Below are positions 38,709 to 48,135 of a stretch of 64,000 bases of DNA, one piece after another. The stretch covers positions 62,001-126,000 of the forward strand of contig NZ_BJDQ01000002.1 of assembly GCF_005405225.1 (NCBI RefSeq), written 5' to 3'. The first letter of the stretch is position 1. Each line of letters begins with the position of its first letter. The position numbers and the translations under genes are program-made. The notes under the pieces were generated by a model that did no database searches, was not told where the DNA came from, and was given only the letters and a program-made list of their open reading frames with translations. The DNA is from Enterococcus dongliensis. GTDB lineage: Bacteria; Bacillota; Bacilli; Lactobacillales; Enterococcaceae.

Positions 38709-39719
38709 ATGACAGTAAAAGTAGGTATTAATGGATTTGGACGTATCGGTCGTTTAGCTTTCCGTCGGATTAAAGAAGTATCTGATGACATTGAAGTAGT
38801 GGCTATCAACGATTTGACAAGTCCTACAATGTTGGCTCAACTATTGCAATTTGATTCCACTCACGGCACCTATCCTGGCACCGTTACCGCAACTGAAGAC
38901 TCAATCGTGGTTGATGGTGAAAAAACTCGTGTATATGCTGAACCAGACGCAAGTAAGATTCCTTGGGCAAAAGAAAATGGAGTAGATATCGTTCTTGAAT
39001 GTACTGGTTTTTACACCTCAGAAGAAAAAGCCAAAGCTCACTTAGACGCGGGCGTGGAACGTGTCGTTATCTCAGCTCCTGCCGGACAAATGAAAACAAT
39101 TGTTTACAATGTAAATGATGATACTTTAGATTCAAACGATAAAATCATCTCAGCTGGTTCTTGTACAACAAACTGCTTAGCTCCGATGGCCTACTTCTTA
39201 AATGAAGAATTTGGTATTGAAGTTGGTACAATGACAACAGTTCATGCCTACACTTCAACACAAATGCTATTAGACGGACCAGTCAAAGGCGGTAATTTGC
39301 GTGCAGCACGTTCTGCTGCTGATAATACGATTCCTCACTCAACAGGAGCGGCAAAAGCAATCGGTTTGGTAATTCCAGAACTGAACGGTAAATTACAAGG
39401 ACATGCACAACGTGTCCCAGTCGTAGATGGCTCATTGACTGAATTGGTCTCAGTCCTTAAAACAAAAGTAACCGCAGACCAAGTAAACGAAGCCATCAAA
39501 AAACATACCGTTGATAACCCATCATTCGGTTATGACGACCGCGAAATCGTTTCTGGTGATGTGATTGGAACGACTCAAGGTTCAATTTTTGATCCTACTC
39601 AAACAGAAGTAACTTCTGCTGGCGACTATCAATTAGTTAAAACAGTGGCTTGGTATGACAATGAATACGGCTTTACTTGCCAAATGATTCGTTTATTAGA
39701 AAAATTCGCTAACTTGTAA
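38709..39719 (+). CDS. gap: Glyceraldehyde-3-phosphate dehydrogenase
   Basis: Glycolytic NAD-dependent enzyme. 336 residues: [13 protein letters not shown] (7-19), catalytic C152 in [17 protein letters not shown] near the C-terminus. Start ATG 38709 after AAGGAGGAAC. Stands alone here, not in the cggR-gap-pgk-tpi-eno cluster common in Firmicutes. A gapB-type biosynthetic enzyme is less likely but cannot be excluded by eye. Confidence 0.93.
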   Translation: MTVKVGINGFGRIGRLAFRRIKEVSDDIEVVAINDLTSPTMLAQLLQFDSTHGTYPGTVTATEDSIVVDGEKTRVYAEPDASKIPWAKENGVDIVLECTGFYTSEEKAKAHLDAGVERVVISAPAGQMKTIVYNVNDDTLDSNDKIISAGSCTTNCLAPMAYFLNEEFGIEVGTMTTVHAYTSTQMLLDGPVKGGNLRAARSAADNTIPHSTGAAKAIGLVIPELNGKLQGHAQRVPVVDGSLTELVSVLKTKVTADQVNEAIKKHTVDNPSFGYDDREIVSGDVIGTTQGSIFDPTQTEVTSAGDYQLVKTVAWYDNEYGFTCQMIRLLEKFANL

Positions 39720-39728
39720 ACCATTATT

Positions 39729-39755
39729 AGGAGATCATGTTGATCTCCTTTTTTG
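39729..39755 (+). terminator. Terminator of gap
   Basis: AGGAGATCA/TGATCTCCT stem with a 3-base loop and a T run, just after the gap stop codon. Confidence 0.9.
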
Positions 39756-39865
39756 TTGTCTTCTTTTAATCAACCCTTTGGAGAAAAAGTCATGATTTTT
39801 TCATAGGATGTTGTTTGAAAATTTGTTATCATAAGACTGATACTATTAGTTAAAAGGAGACTATT

Positions 39866-40615
39866 ATGCAATTCAAAAAAATAATGATTGGCGCAAGTCT
39901 TGCCTTGTCAATCGGCTTATTTGCTGCTTGCGGTACAGACAATTCAACCAAAGAAACAAAAGAAAGCACTGCAAAAACAACCGAGTCTAGTGTTGATTTA
40001 AACAAATTAGCACTGCCTCAACTGAATGATCAAGTCACAGATAATGAATACTTAGTTGAGATGGACACAACAAAAGGCAGCATCAAAATCAAACTTTTCC
40101 CTGAACAAGCACCAAAAGCCGTGGAAAATTTCGTCACACACGCCAAAGAAGGCTATTATAAAGATACTTCCTTCCATCGGGTAGTCAAAGATTTTATGAT
40201 CCAAGGCGGCGATCCTAAAGGTGATGGTACTGGCGGGGAAAGTATTTGGAAAAAAGGATTCAAAACAGAAGACTCAAATCAGTTGTATAACATCCGCGGT
40301 GCTCTTTCAATGGCTCGCGCAGCCTCACGCAGCAGCAATGGTAGTCAGTTCTTCATTGTCACAAATAATAAAGATGTCAGCGATGGCTTACCGATCCAAT
40401 ATTACCCAGAAAAAATCATCGAACGATATAAAAACGGTGGTGCACCGCAACTCGATGGCGAATACACGGTCTTTGGACAAGTAACTGAAGGCATGGATGT
40501 TGTCGATCAAATCGCAGCGGGCGAGGTCAAAGATAACGGTTCTGGTGAAGAATCGACACCTACTGATCCAGTAAAAGTGACCGAAATAAAAATTTTGCAA
40601 GAGCCGAAAAAATAA
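39866..40615 (+). CDS. Cyclophilin-type peptidyl-prolyl isomerase lipoprotein
   Basis: 249 residues. Lipoprotein signal with lipobox FAAC, lipidated C22, followed by a Ser/Thr/Lys linker, then a cyclophilin domain (about 62-245) with FHRVVKDFMIQGGDPKGDGTGG and SMARAASRSSNGSQFFI. Anchored on the outer membrane face, likely assisting folding of exported proteins. Flanked by terminators, so monocistronic. Confidence 0.92.
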   Translation: MQFKKIMIGASLALSIGLFAACGTDNSTKETKESTAKTTESSVDLNKLALPQLNDQVTDNEYLVEMDTTKGSIKIKLFPEQAPKAVENFVTHAKEGYYKDTSFHRVVKDFMIQGGDPKGDGTGGESIWKKGFKTEDSNQLYNIRGALSMARAASRSSNGSQFFIVTNNKDVSDGLPIQYYPEKIIERYKNGGAPQLDGEYTVFGQVTEGMDVVDQIAAGEVKDNGSGEESTPTDPVKVTEIKILQEPKK

Positions 40616-40620
40616 TCTCT

Positions 40621-40658
40621 AAAAAGAGTGAGGATAAAATTTTGTCCTCACTCTTTTT
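40621..40658 (+). terminator. Terminator of the cyclophilin gene
   Basis: 14-bp stem (40621-40634 with 40645-40658), T tail on the plus strand; also plausible for the convergent fabZ-like gene. Confidence 0.85.
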
Positions 40659-40684
40659 TACTATTCGATACAATTTATCTTTAA

Positions 40685-41134
40685 TTATCTTTTTTGTTCT
40701 TTGTCGCCTACGATGAAAGTAAATTCACATTCAGTTACTACCTTCTCTTCTACTGTTGCCCATGCTTTTGCAGTTCCAACGGGTCCTTTTACTTTTTGAA
40801 TATCAAAATTCAAAAATAATGTATCGCCTGGACGGACGAACTCTAAAAATTTTGCATGGTTGATTCCTCCGATATAGGCAGTCTTTCCTTCAAATGCCGC
40901 AGATTTTAAAATCAACAAAGAACCAGCTTGAGCCAGCGCTTCTACAATCAATGTTCCCGGCATCATCGGTTCATCTGGAAAATAACCTTGAAAAAAATCT
41001 TCATTCATCGTTAAGTTTTTCACCGCTGTAATATGCTTTTCGTCTTCAAATTCTGTAACTGCATCTAAATAATAAATTGGGAAACGATTGGGAATCGCCG
41101 CCATTATTTCTTCGACATTCATAATTTTTTTCAT
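40685..41134 (-). CDS. FabZ-like hotdog protein with altered catalytic residue
   Basis: 149 residues, clearly of the FabZ 3-hydroxyacyl-ACP dehydratase family (FFQGYFPDEPMMPGTLIVEALAQAG). The catalytic His of the canonical GHFP motif is Tyr here (Y51), while the partner Glu is kept (E65). The DNA reads GGT TAT TTT CCA, so this is not a reading error in translation. It is apart from any fab operon and divergent from fabI, with FabT-type boxes between them. It may be a dehydratase with changed activity, or a binding or regulatory paralogue. Confidence 0.8.
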   Translation of the reverse strand: MKKIMNVEEIMAAIPNRFPIYYLDAVTEFEDEKHITAVKNLTMNEDFFQGYFPDEPMMPGTLIVEALAQAGSLLILKSAAFEGKTAYIGGINHAKFLEFVRPGDTLFLNFDIQKVKGPVGTAKAWATVEEKVVTECEFTFIVGDKEQKR

Positions 41135-41157
41135 TTTGCACCTCTATGAATATTTTA

Positions 41158-41170
41158 TTTGATTATCAAA
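41158..41170. promoter_or_regulatory. FabT-type operator 1 (fabZ-like side)
   Basis: TTTGATTATCAAA is a perfect 13-base dyad matching the FabT binding pattern of streptococci and enterococci. It lies 24 bases upstream of the fabZ-like start codon, near a weak -10. Confidence 0.75.
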
Positions 41171-41222
41171 CTATCATATTCTATTGTTTTAATCAAGCTG
41201 TATTGCAATAAACAAAAAATAG

Positions 41223-41252
41223 TTTGACAATCAAAGTTTTTTCCAACATAAT
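41223..41252 (+). promoter_or_regulatory. fabI promoter with FabT-type operator 2
   Basis: TTGACA (41224-41229), 17-base spacer, CATAAT (41247-41252). TTTGACAATCAAA (41223-41235), an imperfect FabT dyad, overlaps the -35, the classic repressing position. Confidence 0.75.
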
Positions 41253-41293
41253 AAGAACATATTATTTTATATTATTTAGGAGTGTGTCATTTA

Positions 41294-42049
41294 ATGTCAA
41301 TTTTAACTGGGAAAAAAATTATCGTGACTGGCGTAGCGAATAAAAAAAGTATTGCTTGGGGATGTGCGAAAGCTATCGCAGATCAAGGCGCCGAAATAAT
41401 CTATACGTATCAAAATGATCGGATGAAAAAAAATTTAGTCAAATTAATTGGAGAAAACGCTCCTATGGTAGAACTTGATGTAGCTAGCGATGAAAAAATC
41501 GAAGCCGCTTTTGCTTCAATCAAAGAAACCTTCGGATCAATCGATGGTCTTGTCCACTCAATTGCTTTTGCCAACAAAGAAGAATTATCTGGCAATGTCA
41601 CTGCAATCACCCGGGATGGTTTTCAATTAGCTCAAGATATCAGTGCCTATTCTTTACTAGCCGTTTCAAAATACGCAGCACCTTTAATGACCGATGGCGG
41701 CAGTATCGTGACGATGACCTACATGGGCTCAGAACGCTCGATCCCCAACTACAACATGATGGGAATCGCTAAAGCTGCTTTAGAAGCAGAAGTTCGTTAC
41801 TTGGCAACTGAATTAGCACCACAAAACATTCGAGTAAATGCAATCTCTGCTGGAGCGATTAAAACTTTGGCTGTGACTGGCGTAAAAGACTATCAATCAT
41901 TATTGAATCTATCTGCTGAACGCACACCTGATAAAGTTGGTGTAACTATCGAAGAAGTCGGAAACTCCTGCGCTTTCTTATTAAGTCCTTTAGCAACTGG
42001 AATCATCGGGGATATTATTTACGTTGATAAAGGAGTCCACTTAAGTTAA
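41294..42049 (+). CDS. fabI: Enoyl-ACP reductase FabI
   Basis: NADH/NADPH-dependent last step of fatty acid elongation and the triclosan target. 251 residues: GVANKKSIAWGCAKA, Y143 (MTYMGSER) and the Y153-X6-K160 pair. Start ATG 41294 has TTAGGAGTG upstream; the longer frame starts inside that ribosome site. Monocistronic here, and probably FabT-regulated. Confidence 0.95.
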   Translation: MSILTGKKIIVTGVANKKSIAWGCAKAIADQGAEIIYTYQNDRMKKNLVKLIGENAPMVELDVASDEKIEAAFASIKETFGSIDGLVHSIAFANKEELSGNVTAITRDGFQLAQDISAYSLLAVSKYAAPLMTDGGSIVTMTYMGSERSIPNYNMMGIAKAALEAEVRYLATELAPQNIRVNAISAGAIKTLAVTGVKDYQSLLNLSAERTPDKVGVTIEEVGNSCAFLLSPLATGIIGDIIYVDKGVHLS

Positions 42050-42104
42050 ATTTTACGAATAACCATTGGTTTTATCTCTTGTTTCAAGCACTATAGAAAC
42101 ATAA

Positions 42105-42135
42105 TAAAAAATCCGCTCATAAAGAGCGGATTTTT
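42105..42135. terminator. Bidirectional terminator between fabI and ilvE
   Basis: 13-bp perfect stem (42105-42117 with 42123-42135), A and T runs form part of the arms. Confidence 0.88.
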
Positions 42136-42146
42136 TATTGATCGAA

Positions 42147-43160
42147 TTACACTTCAAATACCCAGCCTTCTGGCCCTTTGACATCTCCAAATTGAATTCC
42201 GACAAGTTCGTCATATAATTTTTTCGTGACTGGACCGGTCTCTGTTTCACTATAAAATACATGGAAATCTTCACCAATCTGCATCCCAGCAATCGGCGTG
42301 ATTACCGCGGCAGTCCCACAAGCTCCTGCTTCGGCAAATTTGTCTAATTCTTTTAAGTAGACATCTCCTTCGATTGCTTCCATCCCAAAGCGTTCTTTAG
42401 CTAAATACAGCAAAGAGTATTTGGTGATACTTGGTAAAATCGATGGTGATTTTGGGGTGATAAATTGATTATCATGAGTAATCCCAAAGAAATTAGCCGA
42501 ACCGACTTCTTCAATCTTCGTATGTGTGGCAGGATCTAAATAAATACAGTCAGAAAAATTACGTTCATGAGCGATTTGTCCCGGTAATAGACTTGCTGCA
42601 TAATTTCCGCCTGCTTTAGCAGCGCCTGTACCAAATGGTGCTGCACGGTCATATTCTGAAACGACAAAGTTACTTGGTGTCATGCCGCCTTTAAAATATG
42701 GCCCAACCGGCATACAAAATACACTAAACAAATATTCTGGAGCTGGTGTCACCCCGATATTATCACCTACTCCAATCAAATATGGTCGCAAGTATAATGT
42801 GGCTCCTGTACCATATGGCGGTACGTATTCTTGATTGGCACGAACAACTTGTTTGACCGCATCGATAAACATTTCTTCAGGAATCTCTGGCATCTGCAAA
42901 CGTTCTGCACTTTTATTCAAGCGTTTTGAATTTTCGTCTGGTCTAAATAGATTGATCTTTCCATCTTTGCGTCGGTAAGCCTTCAACCCTTCAAAACATT
43001 CTTGACCGTAATGGAGACTAGTAGAGCCTTCACTAATGGTGATTGTATTGTCTTCTGTCAATGTCCCTTCCTCCCATTGACCATCCTTCCAATGAGAAAT
43101 ATAGCGGAAAGGGGTTTTGATATAATTAAAGCCTAATTCTTCCCATTTTATATTCACCAT
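42147..43160 (-). CDS. ilvE: Branched-chain amino acid aminotransferase
   Basis: PLP fold-type IV transaminase for Leu, Ile and Val. 337 residues of the type used by Firmicutes and eukaryotes: SLHYGQECFEGLKAYR, cofactor lysine in AAKAGGNYAAS (about 182), EEVGSANFF, and GTAAVITPI. Start with AAGGAGTTG upstream. No ilv or leu biosynthetic genes are near, so a role in degradation or aroma formation is equally possible. Confidence 0.93.
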   Translation of the reverse strand: MVNIKWEELGFNYIKTPFRYISHWKDGQWEEGTLTEDNTITISEGSTSLHYGQECFEGLKAYRRKDGKINLFRPDENSKRLNKSAERLQMPEIPEEMFIDAVKQVVRANQEYVPPYGTGATLYLRPYLIGVGDNIGVTPAPEYLFSVFCMPVGPYFKGGMTPSNFVVSEYDRAAPFGTGAAKAGGNYAASLLPGQIAHERNFSDCIYLDPATHTKIEEVGSANFFGITHDNQFITPKSPSILPSITKYSLLYLAKERFGMEAIEGDVYLKELDKFAEAGACGTAAVITPIAGMQIGEDFHVFYSETETGPVTKKLYDELVGIQFGDVKGPEGWVFEV

Positions 43161-43317
43161 TTTATCAACTCCTTCTTATTTAAGTGTTAGTCTATCACTT
43201 TCTTTCACTGTTGTCATGAATTTTTTCAATTTTAAGAAAATTATGACTCTTGTATCTTTGGTCGACAGAAAAGCGAAAGATTGTTACACTATTTCTATCA
43301 ATTATTAGGAGCGACTT

Positions 43318-44232
43318 ATGTTTTTATTTACGACACAGACCATAGATTCTAGCGACACGAATGTAGTAGATCAAGCAACAGAACAATTGTCAGCTTGGCA
43401 GAAATATTGGCAATCGATCGACTGGGATCAGGTATTTTCCATCTTAATTCAAAAAGGATTGACACTTTTAGCCGTCTTATTTTTATTTTATTTGATTCGA
43501 AAAATCGGAAGCTTTTTGATTAACCAATCTTTTGAACGTCAAAAGAAAAAAGTAGCCGATAACGCTACTAGGATTGAAACAATCCATGCATTATCCCTAA
43601 ATATTTTTTCTTATACATTGTTCTTCTTTTTCCTTTATTCGATCTTGGATACAATTGGTATTCCAGTAGGATCACTTTTAGCAGGAGCTGGGATTGCTGG
43701 GATTGCTATCGGTTTAGGTGCACAGGGCTTTACAAATGATATCATCACTGGCTTTTTCATCATTATGGAACAACAGATTGATGTTGGTGATTATATTCGT
43801 CTAACTGATTTGCAAATTGAAGGAACGGTGACCTCAGTTGGTATCCGAATGCTGCAAATGAAATCTGCTGATGGTACCGTCCATTTTATCCCCAATCGAA
43901 ACATCACGACTATCAGCAACCTTTCGCGAGCACATATGCAAGTCAAAGTGGATGTTCGTATCCAACCAGATGAGGGCTATGACAAGATCAGCAGTTTGAT
44001 CGATGAAGCAAATCAAAAATTAGCCGAAGAATTTAATGACGAAATCTTTGACGGACCAACACTTTTTGGCATGGTAGATTTAGGAAATAGTAACTATGCA
44101 ATTCGAACGATTTTATATGTTACTAATGGAAAACAATATAAACTAAAAGAAGAATTTTTAAAATCTTATGTAAATATTCTGCATCAAAATGGTTTTACTA
44201 TTCCCAATAATCCGATTTCACTTGGAAAATAA
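43318..44232 (+). CDS. Small-conductance mechanosensitive channel (MscS family)
   Basis: 304 residues. Three membrane helices (about 38-62, 92-116 and the pore helix at 118-142 with the Ala/Gly pattern LLAGAGIAGIAIGLGAQGF), then the beta-domain with IMEQQIDVGDYI and IPNRNI. Resembles Bacillus YkuT/YhdY. Releases osmolytes on hypo-osmotic shock. Confidence 0.92.
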   Translation: MFLFTTQTIDSSDTNVVDQATEQLSAWQKYWQSIDWDQVFSILIQKGLTLLAVLFLFYLIRKIGSFLINQSFERQKKKVADNATRIETIHALSLNIFSYTLFFFFLYSILDTIGIPVGSLLAGAGIAGIAIGLGAQGFTNDIITGFFIIMEQQIDVGDYIRLTDLQIEGTVTSVGIRMLQMKSADGTVHFIPNRNITTISNLSRAHMQVKVDVRIQPDEGYDKISSLIDEANQKLAEEFNDEIFDGPTLFGMVDLGNSNYAIRTILYVTNGKQYKLKEEFLKSYVNILHQNGFTIPNNPISLGK

Positions 44233-44273
44233 AAAAGCGAGTCATGATGAAAAATCTCATGACTCGCTTTTTT
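44231..44273. terminator. Terminator of the MscS gene
   Basis: 17-bp perfect stem (44231-44247 with 44257-44273) starting at the stop codon. Confidence 0.9.
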
Positions 44274-44321
44274 GTGTTATTTGCTTTAAGCAGCGCTGAT
44301 CTTTAATAAGATTGCCACTGA

Positions 44322-44591
44322 TTACCAGCTTGCTTTTTTTACGCCAGGAATCTGTCCTTTATGCGCTAATTCACGAAATTTAATCCGTGACATCCCAAAT
44401 TTCCGCATATATCCTCTTGGACGGCCATCCAATTGATCCCGATTCTTTAATCGAGTTGGGCTGGAATCTCGCGGTAGTTTTGCTAAACTTTCATAATCTC
44501 CCGCAGCTTTTAACGCTGAACGTTGGTCGGCATAACGCTCGATCAAAGCTTGTTGTTTCTGCATTTTAATGATTTTTGCTTTTTTTGCCAT
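44322..44591 (-). CDS. rpsN: Ribosomal protein S14, zinc-independent paralogue
   Basis: 89 residues, C-minus type S14: MAKKAKI start, [29 protein letters not shown]-type middle (partial), and C-terminal [21 protein letters not shown]. It lacks the CXXC zinc pairs of the short S14, so it can replace the zinc-binding paralogue when zinc is scarce. It stands outside the ribosomal protein operons and carries a Zur box, as in Bacillus. Confidence 0.95.
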   Translation of the reverse strand: MAKKAKIIKMQKQQALIERYADQRSALKAAGDYESLAKLPRDSSPTRLKNRDQLDGRPRGYMRKFGMSRIKFRELAHKGQIPGVKKASW

Positions 44592-44625
44592 CTATTTTCT
44601 CCTGATTCATTTATCAATCGAGCTT

Positions 44626-44686
44626 AATCGTAATGATTATTATTTAAACACTTGCCAAAAATAGCATGATATTTTATAAAAGTCAA
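44626..44686 (-). promoter_or_regulatory. rpsN promoter with a Zur box
   Basis: TTGACT (44681-44686), 17-base spacer, TATTTT (44658-44663). Just downstream, TCGTAATGATTATTA (44628-44642) matches 13 of 15 positions of the Zur core TCGTAAT-N-ATTACGA, in position to block transcription when zinc is plentiful. Confidence 0.8.
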
Positions 44687-44714
44687 TCATCTGACTTATA
44701 CATGTTTAGTCAAA

Positions 44715-44741
44715 AAAAGAGACCCTCTTAGGATCTCTTTT
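44715..44741 (-). terminator. Terminator of the CBS-domain gene
   Basis: AAAAGAGA/TCTCTTTT stem with A/T ends immediately after the stop of the CBS gene. Confidence 0.7.
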
Positions 44742-44743
44742 GA

Positions 44744-45232
44744 TCATCTTGGTGAATTTGCATGGAAAATCAATTTTGTTTCATGGTTTTTACGTTCAAA
44801 TGTGTGAAAAGTATAATTCACTGCCTTTAAGATTTCTCTGCGAGTCACAATACCGCAAAATACCCCTTCTTGATCTAAAACAGGCAAGAAAGCAGCATCT
44901 ACCAGTAAATGCAGGATGCCTTCTAATTCCGCATCTAGACGCATTACCGATACATCTGTCTTCATGACATCTGCAACTGTTAACTTTTCCAAATTGGATG
45001 TATCAATACCATCGATCCCCAACATTCTTTTTACAATATCATTCAAGCTCAATAAACCAACAAAATGATCCTCTTTATCTAAAACCGGAATGGTTGAATA
45101 ACCAGCTTGCGATAAAAGCAGCAATGCATGCTCCAAAGGATGTTCTTTGATCACATTCGCAACATTTTCTGCTGGGATCATCATGGTTTCTTCATGTTCC
45201 TTCATTAATTGTTCAATTGCGGGACTAATCAT
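44744..45232 (-). CDS. CBS-domain protein (CbpB/DarB, YkuL-like)
   Basis: 162 residues with two CBS motifs (about 18-75 and 85-145) after the start MISPAIEQLM typical of the CbpB/DarB family. Members bind c-di-AMP and regulate the (p)ppGpp synthetase Rel and pyruvate carboxylase in Listeria and Bacillus (family knowledge). Start ATG 45232 with GGAGG upstream; the longer frame spans the ribosome site. Confidence 0.85.
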   Translation of the reverse strand: MISPAIEQLMKEHEETMMIPAENVANVIKEHPLEHALLLLSQAGYSTIPVLDKEDHFVGLLSLNDIVKRMLGIDGIDTSNLEKLTVADVMKTDVSVMRLDAELEGILHLLVDAAFLPVLDQEGVFCGIVTRREILKAVNYTFHTFERKNHETKLIFHANSPR

Positions 45233-45323
45233 ATGATGCCTCCGTTCTAATATCTTCACCTTATTTTACCCTACTGATAAAAAGAAAGCGCTCATTATTG
45301 AAATATTTAGTAAAAATTAGAAA

Positions 45324-45836
45324 CTATCGCGCAAAGTCTGCGACTAATTCTTCAATCGGCTGATGTGAGCGATTATAAAACTGTACGTGGTATCCCTCTT
45401 TTTCGCTATCGATAATCGCATAACTAGGAATCTGCACAGGGCCACGTGGTTGGGAGATACTTCCTGGATTCACAAATAAGATATGTTTATCATAGTCTGC
45501 TACTGCTTGATGGATATGACCAAATAAAGCAATGTTGGCACCGACTTCTTGTGCTCGGATTGAGAGCATCGTAAGTCCAAAACGAACATTCGAGCGATGA
45601 CCATGGGTCATGTAAATAACGTCCTCTTCTGTTTCAATAATCTGTTCTTCTTTATATTCAAGATCGTAATCACAATTACCTGTAACAACTGTAAAATGGT
45701 TCCACAATTCATCATTGGCCGCTAATTCTGAATCTCCACAATGAAACATGTGGTCCACCATTCCCACATAGCGATTGACGATCTCCACTAGGATATTACG
45801 ATCTCCATGGTTATCACTCACAACTAAATATTTCAT
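45324..45836 (-). CDS. YfcE/MJ0936-type metallophosphodiesterase
   Basis: 170 residues with the calcineurin-like metal motifs: SDNHGD (7-12), HCGDSE, GNCD, THGH and FGHIHQ. Corresponds to Bacillus YsnB, located next to rdgB. Overlaps the rph-rdgB gene by 4 bases. Natural substrate unknown. Confidence 0.9.
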   Translation of the reverse strand: MKYLVVSDNHGDRNILVEIVNRYVGMVDHMFHCGDSELAANDELWNHFTVVTGNCDYDLEYKEEQIIETEEDVIYMTHGHRSNVRFGLTMLSIRAQEVGANIALFGHIHQAVADYDKHILFVNPGSISQPRGPVQIPSYAIIDSEKEGYHVQFYNRSHQPIEELVADFAR

Positions 45837-47170
45837 TTATTTTCCTCCAACCAATTCTTCCAAACTTTTCCTAGTTCTTTGACCGCCAAACCACGATGAC
45901 TGATATGATTTTTTTCTTCCCCAGTCAATTCGGCTGCTGTCTTTTCAAAACTAGGTACAACAAATAATGGATCATATCCGAAGCCGTTTTCCCCTTGAGG
46001 AATACGACCGATTCGGCCAGGCCAATCTGCTTCCACTACTAAACTCTCTTTTTGAGGTGCTGCAAAAACAAGTGTACAATGAAAATGAGCCGTTCGTTTT
46101 TCATCTGGAACATCTGTCAATTCATACAACAATTTCGCATTATTGGCTGCATCACTTTTTCTTTCTCCAGCAAAACGAGCAGAAAAAATTCCTGGCATCC
46201 CATTTAGCGCATCTACGACTAAGCCAGAGTCATCTGCTAAAACAGGTTGCTGTAAAATTTGAGCAATCGTTTCAGCTTTTAAGCGTGCATTTTCCTCGAA
46301 AGTTTTTCCTGTTTCTTCCACATCTGGTAACTCAGGGTAATCCAATAAGGTTTTGACTTGATACCCTTCTTTTGAAAACATCGCCGCAAATTCACGTGCT
46401 TTTCCTGGATTACGTGTTGCGATCACAATCGTTTTTTCTTCCGTTTCACAACTTGTAAAAAGCACCTCTTTTTGATAAGCAATCAATTCTTCAATCCCTG
46501 CTTTAGCATGCAAAATTAAAGCATTCAATTCATTGTCATCAAAAGTTGCTTCTTCACCCGTTCCCTGGATTTCAACAAAACGTCCAGATTCTGTCATCAC
46601 TAGATTCATATCAACAGCAGCTGAAGAATCTTCCTGATAATCTAAATCTGTTACAACCGCTCCATCAGGTAAAATCCCTACACTGATTGCTGCTAAATGT
46701 TCGTTGATGGGGTCTTCTATTAATTCACCACTGGCTAATAATTTATTGATTGCTAAACGTAATGCGACAAATCCTCCAGTGATACTAGCTGTCCTTGTTC
46801 CGCCATCGGCTTGGATAACATCGCAATCTACGATGATACTCCGTTCACCTAGTTTTTCTAAATCAATCACCGCACGCAACGAGCGACCAATCAAGCGTTG
46901 GATTTCCATCGTTCGACCAGTTAATTTTCCTTTGGCACTCTCACGTCGATTCCGTGTATTTGTTGCTCGTGGCAACATACTATATTCAGCAGTTACCCAA
47001 CCAGTTCCACTTCCTCGTAAAAAAGGCGGTACAGAATCTTCTAAAGTCGCTGAACAAATCACTTTTGTATCGCCAAAAGAAATGACAACCGAACCTTCAG
47101 GATGTTTAAACACATTTGTCTCGATCTTTATCGGACGTATTTGTTGAACTGCTCTTCCATCATGTCGCAA
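45833..47170 (-). CDS. RNase PH fused to RdgB/HAM1 NTP pyrophosphatase
   Basis: 445 residues, two full domains. RNase PH (1 to about 240; [47 protein letters not shown]) trims tRNA 3' ends; RdgB (about 248-445; [32 protein letters not shown]) hydrolyses ITP and XTP. Separate genes in Bacillus (rph-ysnA). The fusion is known in Lactobacillales. TTG start at 47170 with GGAGGAG upstream. Operon murI, rph-rdgB, phosphodiesterase. Confidence 0.95.
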   Translation of the reverse strand: MRHDGRAVQQIRPIKIETNVFKHPEGSVVISFGDTKVICSATLEDSVPPFLRGSGTGWVTAEYSMLPRATNTRNRRESAKGKLTGRTMEIQRLIGRSLRAVIDLEKLGERSIIVDCDVIQADGGTRTASITGGFVALRLAINKLLASGELIEDPINEHLAAISVGILPDGAVVTDLDYQEDSSAAVDMNLVMTESGRFVEIQGTGEEATFDDNELNALILHAKAGIEELIAYQKEVLFTSCETEEKTIVIATRNPGKAREFAAMFSKEGYQVKTLLDYPELPDVEETGKTFEENARLKAETIAQILQQPVLADDSGLVVDALNGMPGIFSARFAGERKSDAANNAKLLYELTDVPDEKRTAHFHCTLVFAAPQKESLVVEADWPGRIGRIPQGENGFGYDPLFVVPSFEKTAAELTGEEKNHISHRGLAVKELGKVWKNWLEENK

Positions 47171-47172
47171 AC

Positions 47173-47985
47173 TTATTCTCCTCCTAGATCAATGTGTGTC
47201 ACATTCAAATCAGTAATATCCAGCCACTGGCCAGCAATATCTTTAAACATTTTAGGCGAACCTGTTGTATAAAATTTCTTGGCTTTAGGGGCTGTTTGAT
47301 CGTAATTATTTAAATTGAAGTAATCCAATAACGTGCTGACATCACTAACTGTTTCTGCACCAGAATCGATCAATGTAACTTCTTGGCCAACTACGTTTTG
47401 GATGATCGGACGTAATAAAGGATAATGAGTACAACCTAAGATTAACGTATCTAATTTTTCTTTTTTCAGCGGCGACAATGTTTGGGAAACAATTTTTTTC
47501 GCTACTGAACTATTGTATTGATTACTTTCTACGATAGGCACAAATTTGGGACAAGCCAAACTAGACACATAAGTCTCTGGTGCCTTTTCTTGTAACTCGT
47601 GTTTATAAGAATCGCTCTTAATTGTCCCGATTGTCCCGATGATTCCAACACGACCTGAATCACTCGCCTTCAACGCTGCACGCGAACCCGGTTGAATAAC
47701 ACCAATCACAGGAATATCAACTTTTTTTTTGATTTCTGCTAATGCCACTGCCGTTGCTGTATTACACGCAATTACAAGCATTTTAATCTTTTTTTTCAAT
47801 AAAAAACGAGTCATTTGCCAAGTAAACTCAATGACTTGTTCAGCAGGTCGTGGACCATACGGACAACGTGCCGTATCTCCTAGATATAAAATTTCTTCAT
47901 TCGGCAGCTGGCGCATGGCTTCTTTGACCACAGTCAAACCGCCCACACCAGAGTCGATAAATCCAATTGGTCTTTCATTTGACAA
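47173..47985 (-). CDS. murI: Glutamate racemase
   Basis: Supplies D-glutamate for peptidoglycan. 270 residues: [13 protein letters not shown] (D11, S12), catalytic cysteines C74 (ACNTATA) and C185 (GCTHYPLL). The start is taken as TTG 47985, giving MSNERPIGF as in enterococcal MurI, with AGGGTG upstream. The in-frame GTG at 47994 falls within that ribosome site. Ends 3 bases from rph-rdgB. Confidence 0.95.
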   Translation of the reverse strand: MSNERPIGFIDSGVGGLTVVKEAMRQLPNEEILYLGDTARCPYGPRPAEQVIEFTWQMTRFLLKKKIKMLVIACNTATAVALAEIKKKVDIPVIGVIQPGSRAALKASDSGRVGIIGTIGTIKSDSYKHELQEKAPETYVSSLACPKFVPIVESNQYNSSVAKKIVSQTLSPLKKEKLDTLILGCTHYPLLRPIIQNVVGQEVTLIDSGAETVSDVSTLLDYFNLNNYDQTAPKAKKFYTTGSPKMFKDIAGQWLDITDLNVTHIDLGGE

Positions 47986-48135
47986 AATGCTCACCCTATC
48001 TCATTCCAAGTATCACCTTATTTTCCACTTTTTAGTGATTTTTTTCAAGCCCTAGCGTCCCAATCGATAAAAAGCGTTTTCTTTTGAAGAGATATTGATC
48101 AATGCTACACTTAACTAAAAGAGAGGTGGATACTA

